A stretch of 64,000 nt of DNA from Nonomuraea sp. PA05 (GTDB lineage: Bacteria > Actinomycetota > Actinomycetes > Streptosporangiales > Streptosporangiaceae): contig NZ_VSEY01000037.1 in assembly GCF_008086045.1 (NCBI RefSeq), positions 81,259-145,258 on the forward strand. The letters are read 5' to 3'. Below the pieces are notes generated by a model that made no database searches, was not told where the DNA came from, and worked only from the letters and a program-made list of their open reading frames with translations. Both the position numbers and the translations under genes were made by a program. Below are positions 47,531-55,504 of the stretch, one piece after another; positions within the stretch are counted from its first letter, which is position 1, and each line of letters opens with the position of its first letter.

Positions 47531-48130
47531 CTAGTCGCCCTCGTAGCGCTGCTCGCGCCACGGGTCGCCGTAGTTGTGGTATCCGGCGGTCTCCCAGAAG
47601 CCCGGCCAGTCCTCGTTCAGCAGCCTGATGCCGCGCACCCACTTGGCCGACTTCCAGAAGTACAGGTGCGGCACGATCAGCCGGGCCGGCCCGCCGTGGT
47701 ACGGCGCCAGCTCCTCGCCGTCGAAGCGGTGCACGATCCACGCCTTGCCGTCGAGGAGGTCCTCCAGGGGCAGGTTCGTGGTGTAGCCGCCGTAGGAGTA
47801 GATCAGCGCGTACTCGGCGGTGGTCTCCACGTCCTCGAAGAACACGTCGAGCGACACGCCCTCCCACGTGGTGTCCAGCTTCGACCACTTGGTGACGCAG
47901 TGGATGTCGACCGTGGGAGTCTCGGCGGGCAGCGCCATGAACTCCTCCCACGACCAGCGGTGCGTCTGCTCCGCCTCGGTGTCGATGGCGAACTCCCACC
48001 GGTCGAGCGGGACCCGCGGCGTCGGGCCCGCCGACAGCACGGGGAAGTCGTCCACCAGGTACTGGCCGGGCGGCACCCGGTCGCCGTCGTCCCTGCGCTT
48101 TCCCCGGAAACCGCGCGAAATGATGCTCAT
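47531..48130 (-). CDS. Sulfite-oxidase-like molybdopterin oxidoreductase
   Basis: 199 residues from ATG 48130 (GGGAGG upstream). Single Oxidored_molyb domain. The Mo-ligating Cys is in Asp-Ile-His-Cys-Val-Thr-Lys-Trp-Ser near residue 80, and Tyr-Gly-Gly-Tyr-Thr-Thr-Asn, Gly-Gly-Pro-Ala-Arg and Pro-His-Leu-Tyr-Phe-Trp-Lys-Ser-Ala-Lys-Trp are the cofactor and substrate-side motifs. No Tat or Sec signal and no heme or dimer domain, so it is a cytosolic, MsrP/YedY-like core. First gene of the reductase/DUF6510 operon. Substrate unknown (sulfite, sulfoxide or N-oxide type). Confidence 0.9.
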   Translation of the reverse strand: MSIISRGFRGKRRDDGDRVPPGQYLVDDFPVLSAGPTPRVPLDRWEFAIDTEAEQTHRWSWEEFMALPAETPTVDIHCVTKWSKLDTTWEGVSLDVFFEDVETTAEYALIYSYGGYTTNLPLEDLLDGKAWIVHRFDGEELAPYHGGPARLIVPHLYFWKSAKWVRGIRLLNEDWPGFWETAGYHNYGDPWREQRYEGD

Positions 48131-48252
48131 GTACCCCTCCCGAGCCCATTCCACCACGGGCCACTTCCCCACCCGTCAACGACCCGCCCGCCCTGCTCAC
48201 CGCCCGCCCGCTTACCGCCCGTCAACGGCCTGCACGCCCGCTCTCGCGCCCG

Positions 48253-48915
48253 TCAGTGACTCGCACGCGGCACGACCAGGCCCGACTCGTAGGCGAGCAC
48301 CACGAGCTGGGCGCGGTCGCGGGCGCGCAGCTTGGTCATCGCCCTGCTGACGTGCGTCTTGGCCGTCATCGGGCTGATCACCATGTGCGCGGCGATCTCG
48401 TCGTTGGACAGGCCGCGGGCCACCAGGGCGGTCACCTCGCGCTCCCGGTTGGTGAGCACCTCCAGGCCCGCGGGCTCGGGCTCGGGGCGGCGGGCCACGA
48501 ACTCGCCGATCAGGCGGCGGGTGATCGCGGGGGACAGCAGCGCGTCGCCCCTGGCCGCCACCCTGACGCCCTGCAGCAGGTCCTCCGGCTCGGTGTCCTT
48601 GACCAGGAAGCCGCCCGCGCCCGCCCTGAGCGCGTCGAAGACGTACTCGTCGAGGCCGTAGTTGGTGAGGATCACCACGTGGACGCCGCTCAGCCGGGAG
48701 TCCTCCGCGATGCGGCGGGTGGCTTCGATGCCGTCCATCACCGGCATCTGTACGTCCATCAGGGCCACGTCGGGCAGGTGCTCCAGGGCCAGCGCGACGG
48801 CCTGCTCGCCGTTCGCGGCCTCGGCCACCACCTCGATGTCGTCCTCGGCCTCCAGGAGGGCGCGGAAGCCGCCGCGGATGAGCGCCTGGTCGTCCACCAG
48901 CAGGACGCGGATCAC
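48253..48915 (-). CDS. NarL/LuxR-type response regulator
   Basis: 220 residues, GTG 48915, overlapping the kinase stop by four bases (GTGA). Receiver domain: Asp-Asp near 8-9, phospho-acceptor in Val-Ala-Leu-Met-Asp-Val-Gln-Met-Pro near 54, Lys in Val-Lys-Asp-Thr-Glu near 105. C-terminal LuxR helix-turn-helix (~150-210) with Leu-Thr-Asn-Arg-Glu-Arg-Glu-Val and Ser-Asn-Asp-Glu-Ile-Ala-Ala-His-Met. Paired with the kinase at 48912-50057. A palindrome at 50115-50133 is a likely autoregulatory site. Confidence 0.93.
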   Translation of the reverse strand: MIRVLLVDDQALIRGGFRALLEAEDDIEVVAEAANGEQAVALALEHLPDVALMDVQMPVMDGIEATRRIAEDSRLSGVHVVILTNYGLDEYVFDALRAGAGGFLVKDTEPEDLLQGVRVAARGDALLSPAITRRLIGEFVARRPEPEPAGLEVLTNREREVTALVARGLSNDEIAAHMVISPMTAKTHVSRAMTKLRARDRAQLVVLAYESGLVVPRASH

Positions 48916-50057
48916 TGTGAGTCTCCTGCCGCATGGTCGTACGGGAGTTCGGCGCGTACCGTGAAGCCGCCCTCCGCGCGGGGTTCCGCGAGCAGCCGGC
49001 CGCCGAGGGCGGTGACGCGTTCGCGCATGCCGCGCAGGCCCACGCCGGGCACGGGCGGGGCGTCCGCGGTGGCCTTGCCGTCGTCGTCCACCCGCACGAC
49101 CAGTCCCTGGCCGCCGTAGTCCACGCGCACGGAGGCGACGGCGCCGCCCGCGTGCCGGGAGACGTTCGTCAGCGCCTCCTGCACGATCCGGTACGCGGCC
49201 CGGTCCACCTCGGCGGGCGGCTTCCCGCGCGCTCCGGAGACCGTCACCGTGGTGGCCAGCCCGGCCGAGCGGGCCCGCGCCACCAGGTCGTCAAGCCTGT
49301 CGAGCCCGTTCGCGCCGCCGTCGCCCTGGTCGTCGCGCAGCACCTCCAGCGTCGTCCGCAGCTCGCGCATCGCCTCCCCGCCGGCCTCCTGGATGGCGAG
49401 CAGCGCCGCGGGCACGTCCTCACCGCGCTTGCGTGCCAGGTGCACCGCCACCCCCGCCTGCACCTTGATCACCGAGATGCTGTGGGTGAGCGAGTCGTGC
49501 AGCTCCCTGGCGATGCGCAGCCGCTCCTCCCCGGCCCGGCGACGGGCGACCTCCTCGCGGGTCCGCTCGGCCTCGGCGGCCCGCTGCTCGGCCTGCTCCA
49601 CGTACGCCTGCCTATGCTTGCTCACCGTCCCCGCCACCCCGGCCGCCAGGAACCACCCGAGCAGCAGCGTCGTGTTCTGGAGGACCAGTTGCTCAGGCAT
49701 GGAGCCGGCCAGCCCGGACGCCAGGTTCGCACCCAGGAACGCGAGCGCGGCCAGCGCGGGGAACAGGCGATGGCCGGCCCTGGCCGCACCGTACATCGAC
49801 ACGAGCACGGGGAAGGCGGCGGGCGGCCCCGGCTGGACGTGCGCCGCGTACACGAGCATGCAGGGCGTGCTGATCGCCAGCGGCAGCAGGGGCGCCCGGC
49901 GCCAGGCCACCAGCGAGGCCGAGGCGACGAGGACCGCGACCAGGTCGAAAGCTCCTGCGCCGGGTGTGGCGAGCACGGTGAGCGAGAGCAGGGCGGCCAC
50001 CACGGCGGCGAGGGCGCCGTCCATGGCGAGGGCCCGCGATCCGCGCATGAAGCTCAT
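48912..50057 (-). CDS. HisKA_3-type sensor histidine kinase
   Basis: 381 residues. Four to five membrane helices (~12-125) with little extracellular domain, so it senses within or near the membrane. HisKA_3 dimer/phospho-acceptor: Arg-Ile-Ala-Arg-Glu-Leu-His-Asp-Ser-Leu-Thr-His. HATPase: Glu-Ala-Leu-Thr-Asn-Val-Ser-Arg-His-Ala (N box) and Gly-Val-Gly-Leu-Arg-Gly-Met-Arg-Glu-Arg (G box). DesK/NarX class. The stop overlaps the response-regulator start. The divergent gene is a small membrane protein followed by a multicopper oxidase, a possible target. Confidence 0.93.
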   Translation of the reverse strand: MSFMRGSRALAMDGALAAVVAALLSLTVLATPGAGAFDLVAVLVASASLVAWRRAPLLPLAISTPCMLVYAAHVQPGPPAAFPVLVSMYGAARAGHRLFPALAALAFLGANLASGLAGSMPEQLVLQNTTLLLGWFLAAGVAGTVSKHRQAYVEQAEQRAAEAERTREEVARRRAGEERLRIARELHDSLTHSISVIKVQAGVAVHLARKRGEDVPAALLAIQEAGGEAMRELRTTLEVLRDDQGDGGANGLDRLDDLVARARSAGLATTVTVSGARGKPPAEVDRAAYRIVQEALTNVSRHAGGAVASVRVDYGGQGLVVRVDDDGKATADAPPVPGVGLRGMRERVTALGGRLLAEPRAEGGFTVRAELPYDHAAGDSQ

Positions 50058-50114
50058 TCCCGCACATTAGAGCCCCATCCCGGCGGTGGTCGTCGGCGCT
50101 GGGGCGGACGTCGG

Positions 50115-50133
50115 TACTACTCCCGGCGTAGTA
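50115..50133. promoter_or_regulatory. Candidate response-regulator operator
   Basis: TACTAC (50115-50120) and GTAGTA (50128-50133) with seven bases between, perfect 6-bp arms, midway between the kinase and the divergent membrane gene. Such TACTAC/GTAGTA sites are typical of NarL-class regulators controlling their own operon. Confidence 0.5.
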
Positions 50134-50252
50134 GGGCCGCCGCTCCTGCATCCGGTGTCGTAGCGGCAGTATTCGCCCGCCGCACGACGACCGGAGGCGG
50201 GTGCGCGGACCACGATGGCGGCCATGGAGAGAACCTGTCCCAGGAGCCGATC

Positions 50253-50651
50253 ATGACCGCTACCTCCACCACGGCCGCCCGTCCGGCGGCCTGGCCCATT
50301 CAGACGCTCAAGGCCGTGGCCGTGCTGCACGTGGTCGCGCTGCTGGTCCAGGCGATCACGGCGGGCATGCTGCTGTCGTCGCCCGGCGGCCGGGCGCTGC
50401 ACGGCGCGTCGGCCATGGCGCTGGCCGTCATCGGGTTGCTGCACCTGGTCGCGGCGATCCTGGTCTGGCGGCCGGGTGGCGGGTCCGCGCGGTTCATCGG
50501 GCCGGCCGCGGGGCTGCTGCTGTTCACGATCGTGGCGGCGGTGCTCGGCGTCGCGCACGTGAAGACCGTGCACCTGCCGCTCGGGGTGCTGCTGTTCGGC
50601 GGCGGCGTGGCCCAGCTCATCCGCGTCATGGCGCGGCCGGGACGGGCATGA
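50253..50651 (+). CDS. Four-helix small membrane protein
   Basis: 132 residues, ATG 50253 with AGGAG seven bases upstream. Helices at ~18-42, 50-70, 81-102 and 106-124. Ala-Val-Ala-Val-Leu-His-Val-Val-Ala-Leu and His-Gly-Ala-Ser-Ala-Met-Ala contain His residues that could bind heme or metal, but no family is recognised. It sits between a divergent two-component system and the multicopper oxidase, and its stop overlaps a 20-codon frame that leads into the oxidase gene, so they probably form an operon. Confidence 0.7.
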   Translation: MTATSTTAARPAAWPIQTLKAVAVLHVVALLVQAITAGMLLSSPGGRALHGASAMALAVIGLLHLVAAILVWRPGGGSARFIGPAAGLLLFTIVAAVLGVAHVKTVHLPLGVLLFGGGVAQLIRVMARPGRA

Positions 50652-50710
50652 GCCCGACCAGGCGCGGCGTGCCGGGCGCGAGTCCGGCGCAGCGCGGCGT
50701 GCCGACATGA
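50648..50710 (+). CDS. 20-codon bridging ORF between membrane protein and multicopper oxidase
   Basis: ATG 50648 overlaps the previous stop (ATGA) and its own TGA (50708-50710) overlaps the next ATG (50707), so ribosomes could re-initiate at both. It begins with the same seven codons' worth of sequence as the oxidase gene because 50648-50670 is repeated at 50707-50729 (22 of 23 bases). The peptide is Arg/Pro/Gly-rich and probably not functional in itself. Confidence 0.45.
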   Translation: MSPTRRGVPGASPAQRGVPT

Positions 50711-52167
50711 GCCCGACCAGGCGCGACGTGCTGCGGTTGCTAGGTCTCGGGGCGGTCGCCGCCGCCGGGGCGCAGGGGTGCTCGCTGCTGGCCGGCACCC
50801 CGCAGCCGCAGCTCCTGGCCAGTTCGGCCCCGCTGCCCGGGCCGTACGCGGTGCCGCTACCGATCCCCGAGGTGGCCAGGCCGGTCCGCAGCGCCGGCGA
50901 GGTGGACTTCTACGAGCTGACCGAGCGGGCCGCGGAGGCGGAGCTGCTGCCCGGCCTGCGCACCACCGTCTGGGGGTACGGCGGCACGTTCCCCGGCCCC
51001 ACGATCAGGGCGCGCAGCGGGCGGCGCACCGTCGTCAAGCTGACCAACCAGCTCGGCGAGCCGACCGTCCTGCACCTGCATGGCGGGCACACCCCGCCGG
51101 AGTCGGACGGCTACCCGACGGACCTGGTGGCGCCCGGCGCGTCACGCGAGTACGTCTTCCCGCTGGAGCAGCGGGCCGCCACGCTCTGGTACCACGACCA
51201 CCGCATGGACTACACGGGGCCGCAGGTCTGGCGCGGGCTGGCCGGGATGTTCCTGGTCGGGGACGCGGAGGAGGAGGCGCTGCCGCTGCCGTCGGGCGAG
51301 CGGGACCTGCCGCTGCTGATCTGCGACCGGTCGTTCGCGGCCGACGGCACCCTGCTGTACCCGGCGCTGGAGGGGCGGCCGGGGGTGCGGGAGGCGTACA
51401 TGGGCGGGGTGCTCGGGGACGTGATCCTGGTCAACGGGGCGCCGTGGCCGGAACTGCGGGTGGCCAGGGCGCGGTACCGGCTGCGGCTGTGCAACGCGTC
51501 GAACGCGCGGGCGTACGAGCTGTCCACCGGGGGCGCGATGGTGCAGATCGGCAGCGACGGTGGGCTGCTGGCCGCGCCCAGGACGGTGCGGCAGATCAGG
51601 CTGGCGCCGGGAGAGCGGGCCGACGTGGTCGTGGACTTCTCGGCGTACCGGGTGGGGCAGCACGTGGAGCTGCGGAACCTGGCGGGGGAGGGGGCGCAGG
51701 CGCGGGTGATGCGCTTCGCGGTCGACCGGGACGAGACGGACGACTCCGCGGTGCCGGCGCGGTTGTCCATCGTGGAGGCGCTCGATCCCGCCAGGGCGAC
51801 GGTGACGCGGGACTTCGAGTTCAGCAGCGGGAGCATGCACGGGGGCACGGGGTGGCTGATCAACGGCCGGCCGTTCGACGCCGCCCGGATGGAGGCCAGG
51901 CCGAAGCTGGGCGACATCGAGATCTGGCGGCTGACCAGCGACGTGGCGCATCCGGTGCATCTGCATCTGGACCAGTTCCAGGTGTTGTCGGTCAACGGCG
52001 AGCGGCGGCAGGGGGCGCCGGAGTGGAAGGACACCGTGGAGCTGCGCGACGCCCAGACCGTCGAGATCGTCACCCGGTTCACCGACTACCGGGGACGCTA
52101 CGTGCTGCACTGTCACAATCTGGAGCACGAGGACATGGCCATGATGGCCGCGTTCGAGGTCGTCTGA
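50707..52167 (+). CDS. Tat-exported lipoprotein multicopper oxidase
   Basis: 486 residues. N-terminal Tat signal with Arg-Arg followed by Leu-Gly-Leu-Gly-Ala-Val-Ala-Ala and a lipobox ending Ala-Gln-Gly-Cys, so it is exported folded and lipid-anchored. Three cupredoxin domains. Copper ligands: His-Leu-His-Gly-Gly-His (~115), Trp-Tyr-His-Asp-His (~160), His-Pro-Val-His-Leu-His-Leu-Asp-Gln-Phe (~417) and His-Cys-His-Asn-Leu-Glu-His-Glu-Asp-Met (~470; type 1 site with axial Met). Laccase/CotA/CueO-like; oxidises phenols, metals or bilirubin with O2. Coupled through the bridging ORF to the membrane protein upstream. Confidence 0.93.
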   Translation: MSPTRRDVLRLLGLGAVAAAGAQGCSLLAGTPQPQLLASSAPLPGPYAVPLPIPEVARPVRSAGEVDFYELTERAAEAELLPGLRTTVWGYGGTFPGPTIRARSGRRTVVKLTNQLGEPTVLHLHGGHTPPESDGYPTDLVAPGASREYVFPLEQRAATLWYHDHRMDYTGPQVWRGLAGMFLVGDAEEEALPLPSGERDLPLLICDRSFAADGTLLYPALEGRPGVREAYMGGVLGDVILVNGAPWPELRVARARYRLRLCNASNARAYELSTGGAMVQIGSDGGLLAAPRTVRQIRLAPGERADVVVDFSAYRVGQHVELRNLAGEGAQARVMRFAVDRDETDDSAVPARLSIVEALDPARATVTRDFEFSSGSMHGGTGWLINGRPFDAARMEARPKLGDIEIWRLTSDVAHPVHLHLDQFQVLSVNGERRQGAPEWKDTVELRDAQTVEIVTRFTDYRGRYVLHCHNLEHEDMAMMAAFEVV

Positions 52168-52175
52168 CCCGGCTC

Positions 52176-52649
52176 TCAGGCGGGCAGGCGGTCGGACCTG
52201 GGCCAGACGTAGTCGAGGTCGTCCGGCTCCTCGTCCCCGAAGACGGGCCGGTAGAAGCCCGGGTCCTTGCGCAGCAGGGCCGAGCGGTGGCTGAGGTGCA
52301 GGCGCTCGTCGCCGAGCCACGGCGGCAGCTCGCCGGCCGCCGCCAGCTCGTCCTGCACCCGGATGTCGGGCGTGCCGCGGAGCTGGGTCAGCTCGGTCGT
52401 CATCGTGCCGGCGCAGGTGTCGGCCCGCCCCAGGGAGCACCAGTGGCGGCACATCTCCAGCCCGTATCGGACGAGCGCCTCCTCGTACCCGGTCCACATC
52501 TTGACGACCGGGTGGTGCCGCCAGCCGTAGTTGGGGACGGTGAGGGCGCGCAGGACCTGGAGGGTCTCGACGCGCTGCTTGCCCAGGCGCAGCGGGTCGA
52601 GGACCCCCGCTGTCGCCACGAAGTCGGGATATGGCAGGAACGTTTGCAT
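52176..52649 (-). CDS. MSMEG_6728-like conserved protein
   Basis: 157 residues, ATG 52649. The start Met-Gln-Thr-Phe-Leu-Pro-Tyr-Pro-Asp-Phe, then Leu-Gly-Lys-Gln-Arg-Val-Glu and His-His-Pro-Val-Val-Lys-Met-Trp-x-Gly-Tyr-Glu match my memory of the MSMEG_6728-type family, which shares these motifs with pyrimidine-dimer DNA glycosylase/endonuclease V-type proteins. A Glu after Tyr and an invariant Arg/His set could be catalytic. A damage-DNA glycosylase is plausible but unproven. It converges with the multicopper oxidase. Confidence 0.65.
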   Translation of the reverse strand: MQTFLPYPDFVATAGVLDPLRLGKQRVETLQVLRALTVPNYGWRHHPVVKMWTGYEEALVRYGLEMCRHWCSLGRADTCAGTMTTELTQLRGTPDIRVQDELAAAGELPPWLGDERLHLSHRSALLRKDPGFYRPVFGDEEPDDLDYVWPRSDRLPA

Positions 52650-52724
52650 CTGTACCCCCGCTGACGTGCTCCTTCTCGCCGGATCGTATAGACCGCCCGG
52701 CAAGCGAAGCTCACAATCGGGGCC

Positions 52725-55010
52725 ATGGGAGATCCTTATGTCGGCGCACGGACGCCGCGCAGGGAAGACGCCAGGCTGCTGACCGGCAAGGGCAGGTACG
52801 TGGGCAACGTCCGCCTGCCCGGCACACTGCACGCCCACGTCGTCCGCAGCCCCATCGCCCACGGCCGGTTGCTCGGCTGTGACGCCAAGGCCGTCTGGGC
52901 CGTCGAAGGGGTGGTCGACGTCATCACCCCGGCCGACGCCGCCGGCCTCCGCCTGCCCTGCGTGAACGTGCTGCCGGGCCAGCGCCTCACCTCCTACCGG
53001 GTCCTGGACGACGTCATCAGGTACGCCGGCCAGCCGCTCGCCCTCATCGTCGCCCGCACGCCGGAGGCCGCCAGGGACGCCGCCGACCTCCTCGACCTGG
53101 ACCTGGACGAGCTGCCCGCCACGGTCGGCGCCGAACGGGCGCTGGAGGCGGGGCCGCTCTACCCGGAGCTGGGCACCAACGTGATCACGGACTTCACGGT
53201 GGGCGACGAGGACTGCCTGGCCGCCGTCGAGGGGGCCGAGCACGTGGTCGAGATGGTGTTCAGGATGGGCAGGGTCTCGCCGTACCCGCTGGAGACGCGC
53301 GGCGTGGTGGCCGCGTACGCCGACGACGAGCTGACCGTGCACATCTCCTCGCAGGCGCCGCACAACGTGCGCGAACACCTGGCGGACGCGTTCGGGCTGC
53401 CCCACGACCGGGTACGCGTGATCAGCCGCGACACCGGCGGCGGGTTCGGCGCCAAGGAGCACGTCTACCCCGACGAGGCCCTCGTCTGCTGGGCCGCGAT
53501 GCGCGCGGGCCGCCCTGTCACCTGGACGGAGGCGCCTGGCGACCGGCTGTTCGCCACCCTGTCGGCGCGGCAGGCGGTGCACCGGGCGCGGCTGGCGCTG
53601 GACGGCGACGGGCGGTTCGTGGCCATGTACGTGGACGTCCTCGGCGACCTGGGCGCGCACCCGGGCAACACCGGCGGCTCCACGTTCGCGGTGACGGCCA
53701 CGCTGCTGCCGGGGCCGTACCGGTTCGACCGGTTCGGGGTGCGGGTGCGCGGCGTCGTGACCACGACCGCGCCGTTCGGCTCCTACCGCGGCTTCGGCCA
53801 GCCGGAGGCGGCGCTGACCAGGGAGCGGCTGATCGACGAGGCGGCGCGCCGGCTCGGGATCGACCGGATCGAGCTGCGGCTGCGCAACATGCTGGGGCCG
53901 GAGGAGCTGCCGTTCACGACGGCCGCGGGCCAGACGTACGACTCGGGCGACTACCCGCGCGCCCTGCGCACGCTGTGCGACCTCGTCCAGCCTCCCGATC
54001 GTCCGGACGACGGGCGCAGGCGCGGTGTGGGGTACTCCTGCCACGTCGAGACCACCGGCCTGGGCCCGTCGATGGACCTCAAGGCCATGGGAGCGGAGTC
54101 GGGCGGCTACGAGACGGTCGTGCTGCGGATGGAGCAGGACGGCGGCGTGGTGGTGTCGGCGGGGGTGGTCTCGATCGGGCAGGGCATCGAGACGGCGCTG
54201 GCCCAGCTCGCGGCGGACCGGATCGGGGTGCCGATCGAGCGGGTGCGGGTGGTGCTGGGTGACACGGCGACGACGCCGTACTCGTCGATCGGGTCGATCG
54301 CGAGCCGCTCGCTGCCGGTCGGCGGCGGGGCGCTCACCAGGGCCGCGGCCAAGCTGCGCGACAAGCTGCTGGCCATCGCCGCGCACCGGCTGGAGGCGGC
54401 GCCGGAGGACCTGGAGCTGGCCGACGGCGCGGTGCGGGTGAAGGGCGACCCGCGGAGCGCGGTGCCGCTGCGGGAGCTGGCGACGTCGGCGTGGCGCGGC
54501 TGGGACCTGCCCGAGGGGGTCGCGCCGGGCCTGGAGGAGCGCGACAGCTACGACCCGGCCGGATACACCTTCTCGTACGGGGCGCACGCGGCGGCCGTGG
54601 CCGTCGATCCGGAGACGGGAGGGGTCGAGCTGGAGGGCTACTGGGTGGTCAACGACGCCGGGGTGCTGGTCAACCCGGCCGTCGTGGAGGGGCAGATCAT
54701 GGGCGGCGTGGCGCAGGGCATCGGCCAGGCGCTGACGGAGGAGATCGTCTTCACCGACGACGGTCAGCCGATCGTCGAGTACCTGCCGCCGACCACCAGG
54801 GAGGTGCCGGACATCCAGGTCGTGATGTTGCAGACGCCTTCGCCGGTCACGCCCGGCGGCATGAAGGGCGTGGGTGAGTCGGGCACGATCGGGCCGCCGG
54901 CCGCGATCGCCAACGCGGTGGCCGCCGCCCTGCCGGAGATCGCGGACCGGGTCACGGACGTGCCCCTCACCCCGGCCGCCGTGTGGGCCCTGCTGCAGGC
55001 GACCGAGTAG
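52725..55010 (+). CDS. Molybdenum hydroxylase large subunit (CoxL/xanthine dehydrogenase-like)
   Basis: 761 residues. Domains: Ald_Xan_dh_C N-terminal (~15-125) and molybdopterin-binding domain (~135-740). Gly-Gly-Gly-Phe-Gly-Ala-Lys-Glu near 240, Gly-Ser-Tyr-Arg-Gly-Phe-Gly-Gln-Pro-Glu near 350 and Gly-Val-Gly-Glu-Ser-Gly near 718 (the active-site Glu) are all present. The CO dehydrogenase Ala-Tyr-x-Cys-Ser-Phe-Arg loop is absent, so it is not form I CODH; purine, aldehyde or heterocycle hydroxylation is expected. The usual [2Fe-2S] and FAD subunits are not within this window on either side, which is unusual. Confidence 0.9.
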   Translation: MGDPYVGARTPRREDARLLTGKGRYVGNVRLPGTLHAHVVRSPIAHGRLLGCDAKAVWAVEGVVDVITPADAAGLRLPCVNVLPGQRLTSYRVLDDVIRYAGQPLALIVARTPEAARDAADLLDLDLDELPATVGAERALEAGPLYPELGTNVITDFTVGDEDCLAAVEGAEHVVEMVFRMGRVSPYPLETRGVVAAYADDELTVHISSQAPHNVREHLADAFGLPHDRVRVISRDTGGGFGAKEHVYPDEALVCWAAMRAGRPVTWTEAPGDRLFATLSARQAVHRARLALDGDGRFVAMYVDVLGDLGAHPGNTGGSTFAVTATLLPGPYRFDRFGVRVRGVVTTTAPFGSYRGFGQPEAALTRERLIDEAARRLGIDRIELRLRNMLGPEELPFTTAAGQTYDSGDYPRALRTLCDLVQPPDRPDDGRRRGVGYSCHVETTGLGPSMDLKAMGAESGGYETVVLRMEQDGGVVVSAGVVSIGQGIETALAQLAADRIGVPIERVRVVLGDTATTPYSSIGSIASRSLPVGGGALTRAAAKLRDKLLAIAAHRLEAAPEDLELADGAVRVKGDPRSAVPLRELATSAWRGWDLPEGVAPGLEERDSYDPAGYTFSYGAHAAAVAVDPETGGVELEGYWVVNDAGVLVNPAVVEGQIMGGVAQGIGQALTEEIVFTDDGQPIVEYLPPTTREVPDIQVVMLQTPSPVTPGGMKGVGESGTIGPPAAIANAVAAALPEIADRVTDVPLTPAAVWALLQATE

Positions 55011-55014
55011 TACG

Positions 55015-55320
55015 TCACTCCTCGTCGATCGGTTTGGGGCGGGACGGCCGCATGCTCTCGGCCAGTCCCGCCTTCCTGCCCTGTCTGCGGTGCTGCTGCA
55101 TGCGCTCGTCCTCGGTGCGGCCGGGCGCGGGATCGACGGGCACCGACCTGAGCACCTCGGCCATGCTGGCGTACTCGCCGAGCGGCAGCGACCGCAGGGC
55201 GCGCTCGGCGTCCTCGCCGGCGCCGTGCGTGCGGGCGTGCGCGACGATGCTCTCCTTGTCGGCCGGGAAGTCGAGACTGTTGAGCGCCTCACGCACCGGG
55301 CGGGTGTCATGCAGTTTCAT
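55015..55320 (-). CDS. DUF2795 family protein
   Basis: 101 residues. The core Leu-Asp-Phe-Pro-Ala-Asp-Lys-Glu-Ser-Ile-Val-Ala-His-Ala, then Leu-Arg-Ser-Leu-Pro-x-Gly-Glu-Tyr-Ala-Ser-Met-Ala-Glu-Val, is DUF2795, a small fold found across actinobacteria and proteobacteria. A charged tail follows. Function is unknown. It converges with the hydroxylase gene four bases away. Confidence 0.85.
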   Translation of the reverse strand: MKLHDTRPVREALNSLDFPADKESIVAHARTHGAGEDAERALRSLPLGEYASMAEVLRSVPVDPAPGRTEDERMQQHRRQGRKAGLAESMRPSRPKPIDEE

Positions 55321-55504
55321 GCAGCCCCACTACCCGAGTTACGGACACTGGCCTAAAAGAATTGGTGATATTTCACCGAAAATTCGACCCAAACAGCGCT
55401 CTCGTACGTACACGTTTCGACTGCGTTGTACGTCAACCCATAGGCAGGTCCTCTTGTTAAGCGAAAGGCGCATCCGCTGCCCCTCAGTACAGGAAAGAGA
55501 CGCC
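55321..55504. promoter_or_regulatory. AT-rich divergent region with inverted repeats
   Basis: This 184-base gap is less GC-rich than most. ACGTACA (55406-55412) and TGTACGT (55427-55433) form perfect arms with 14 bases between, and GGTGA/TCACC (55364-55368, 55373-55377) form a smaller one. Likely promoters and operators for the DUF2795 gene and the HATPase gene; no regulator is assigned. Confidence 0.4.

Noticed and set aside
52725..55010. Form I carbon monoxide dehydrogenase
   Set aside because: The Ala-Tyr-x-Cys-Ser-Phe-Arg active-site loop is replaced by Ser-Tyr-Arg-Gly-Phe-Gly-Gln, and CoxS/CoxM genes are absent.
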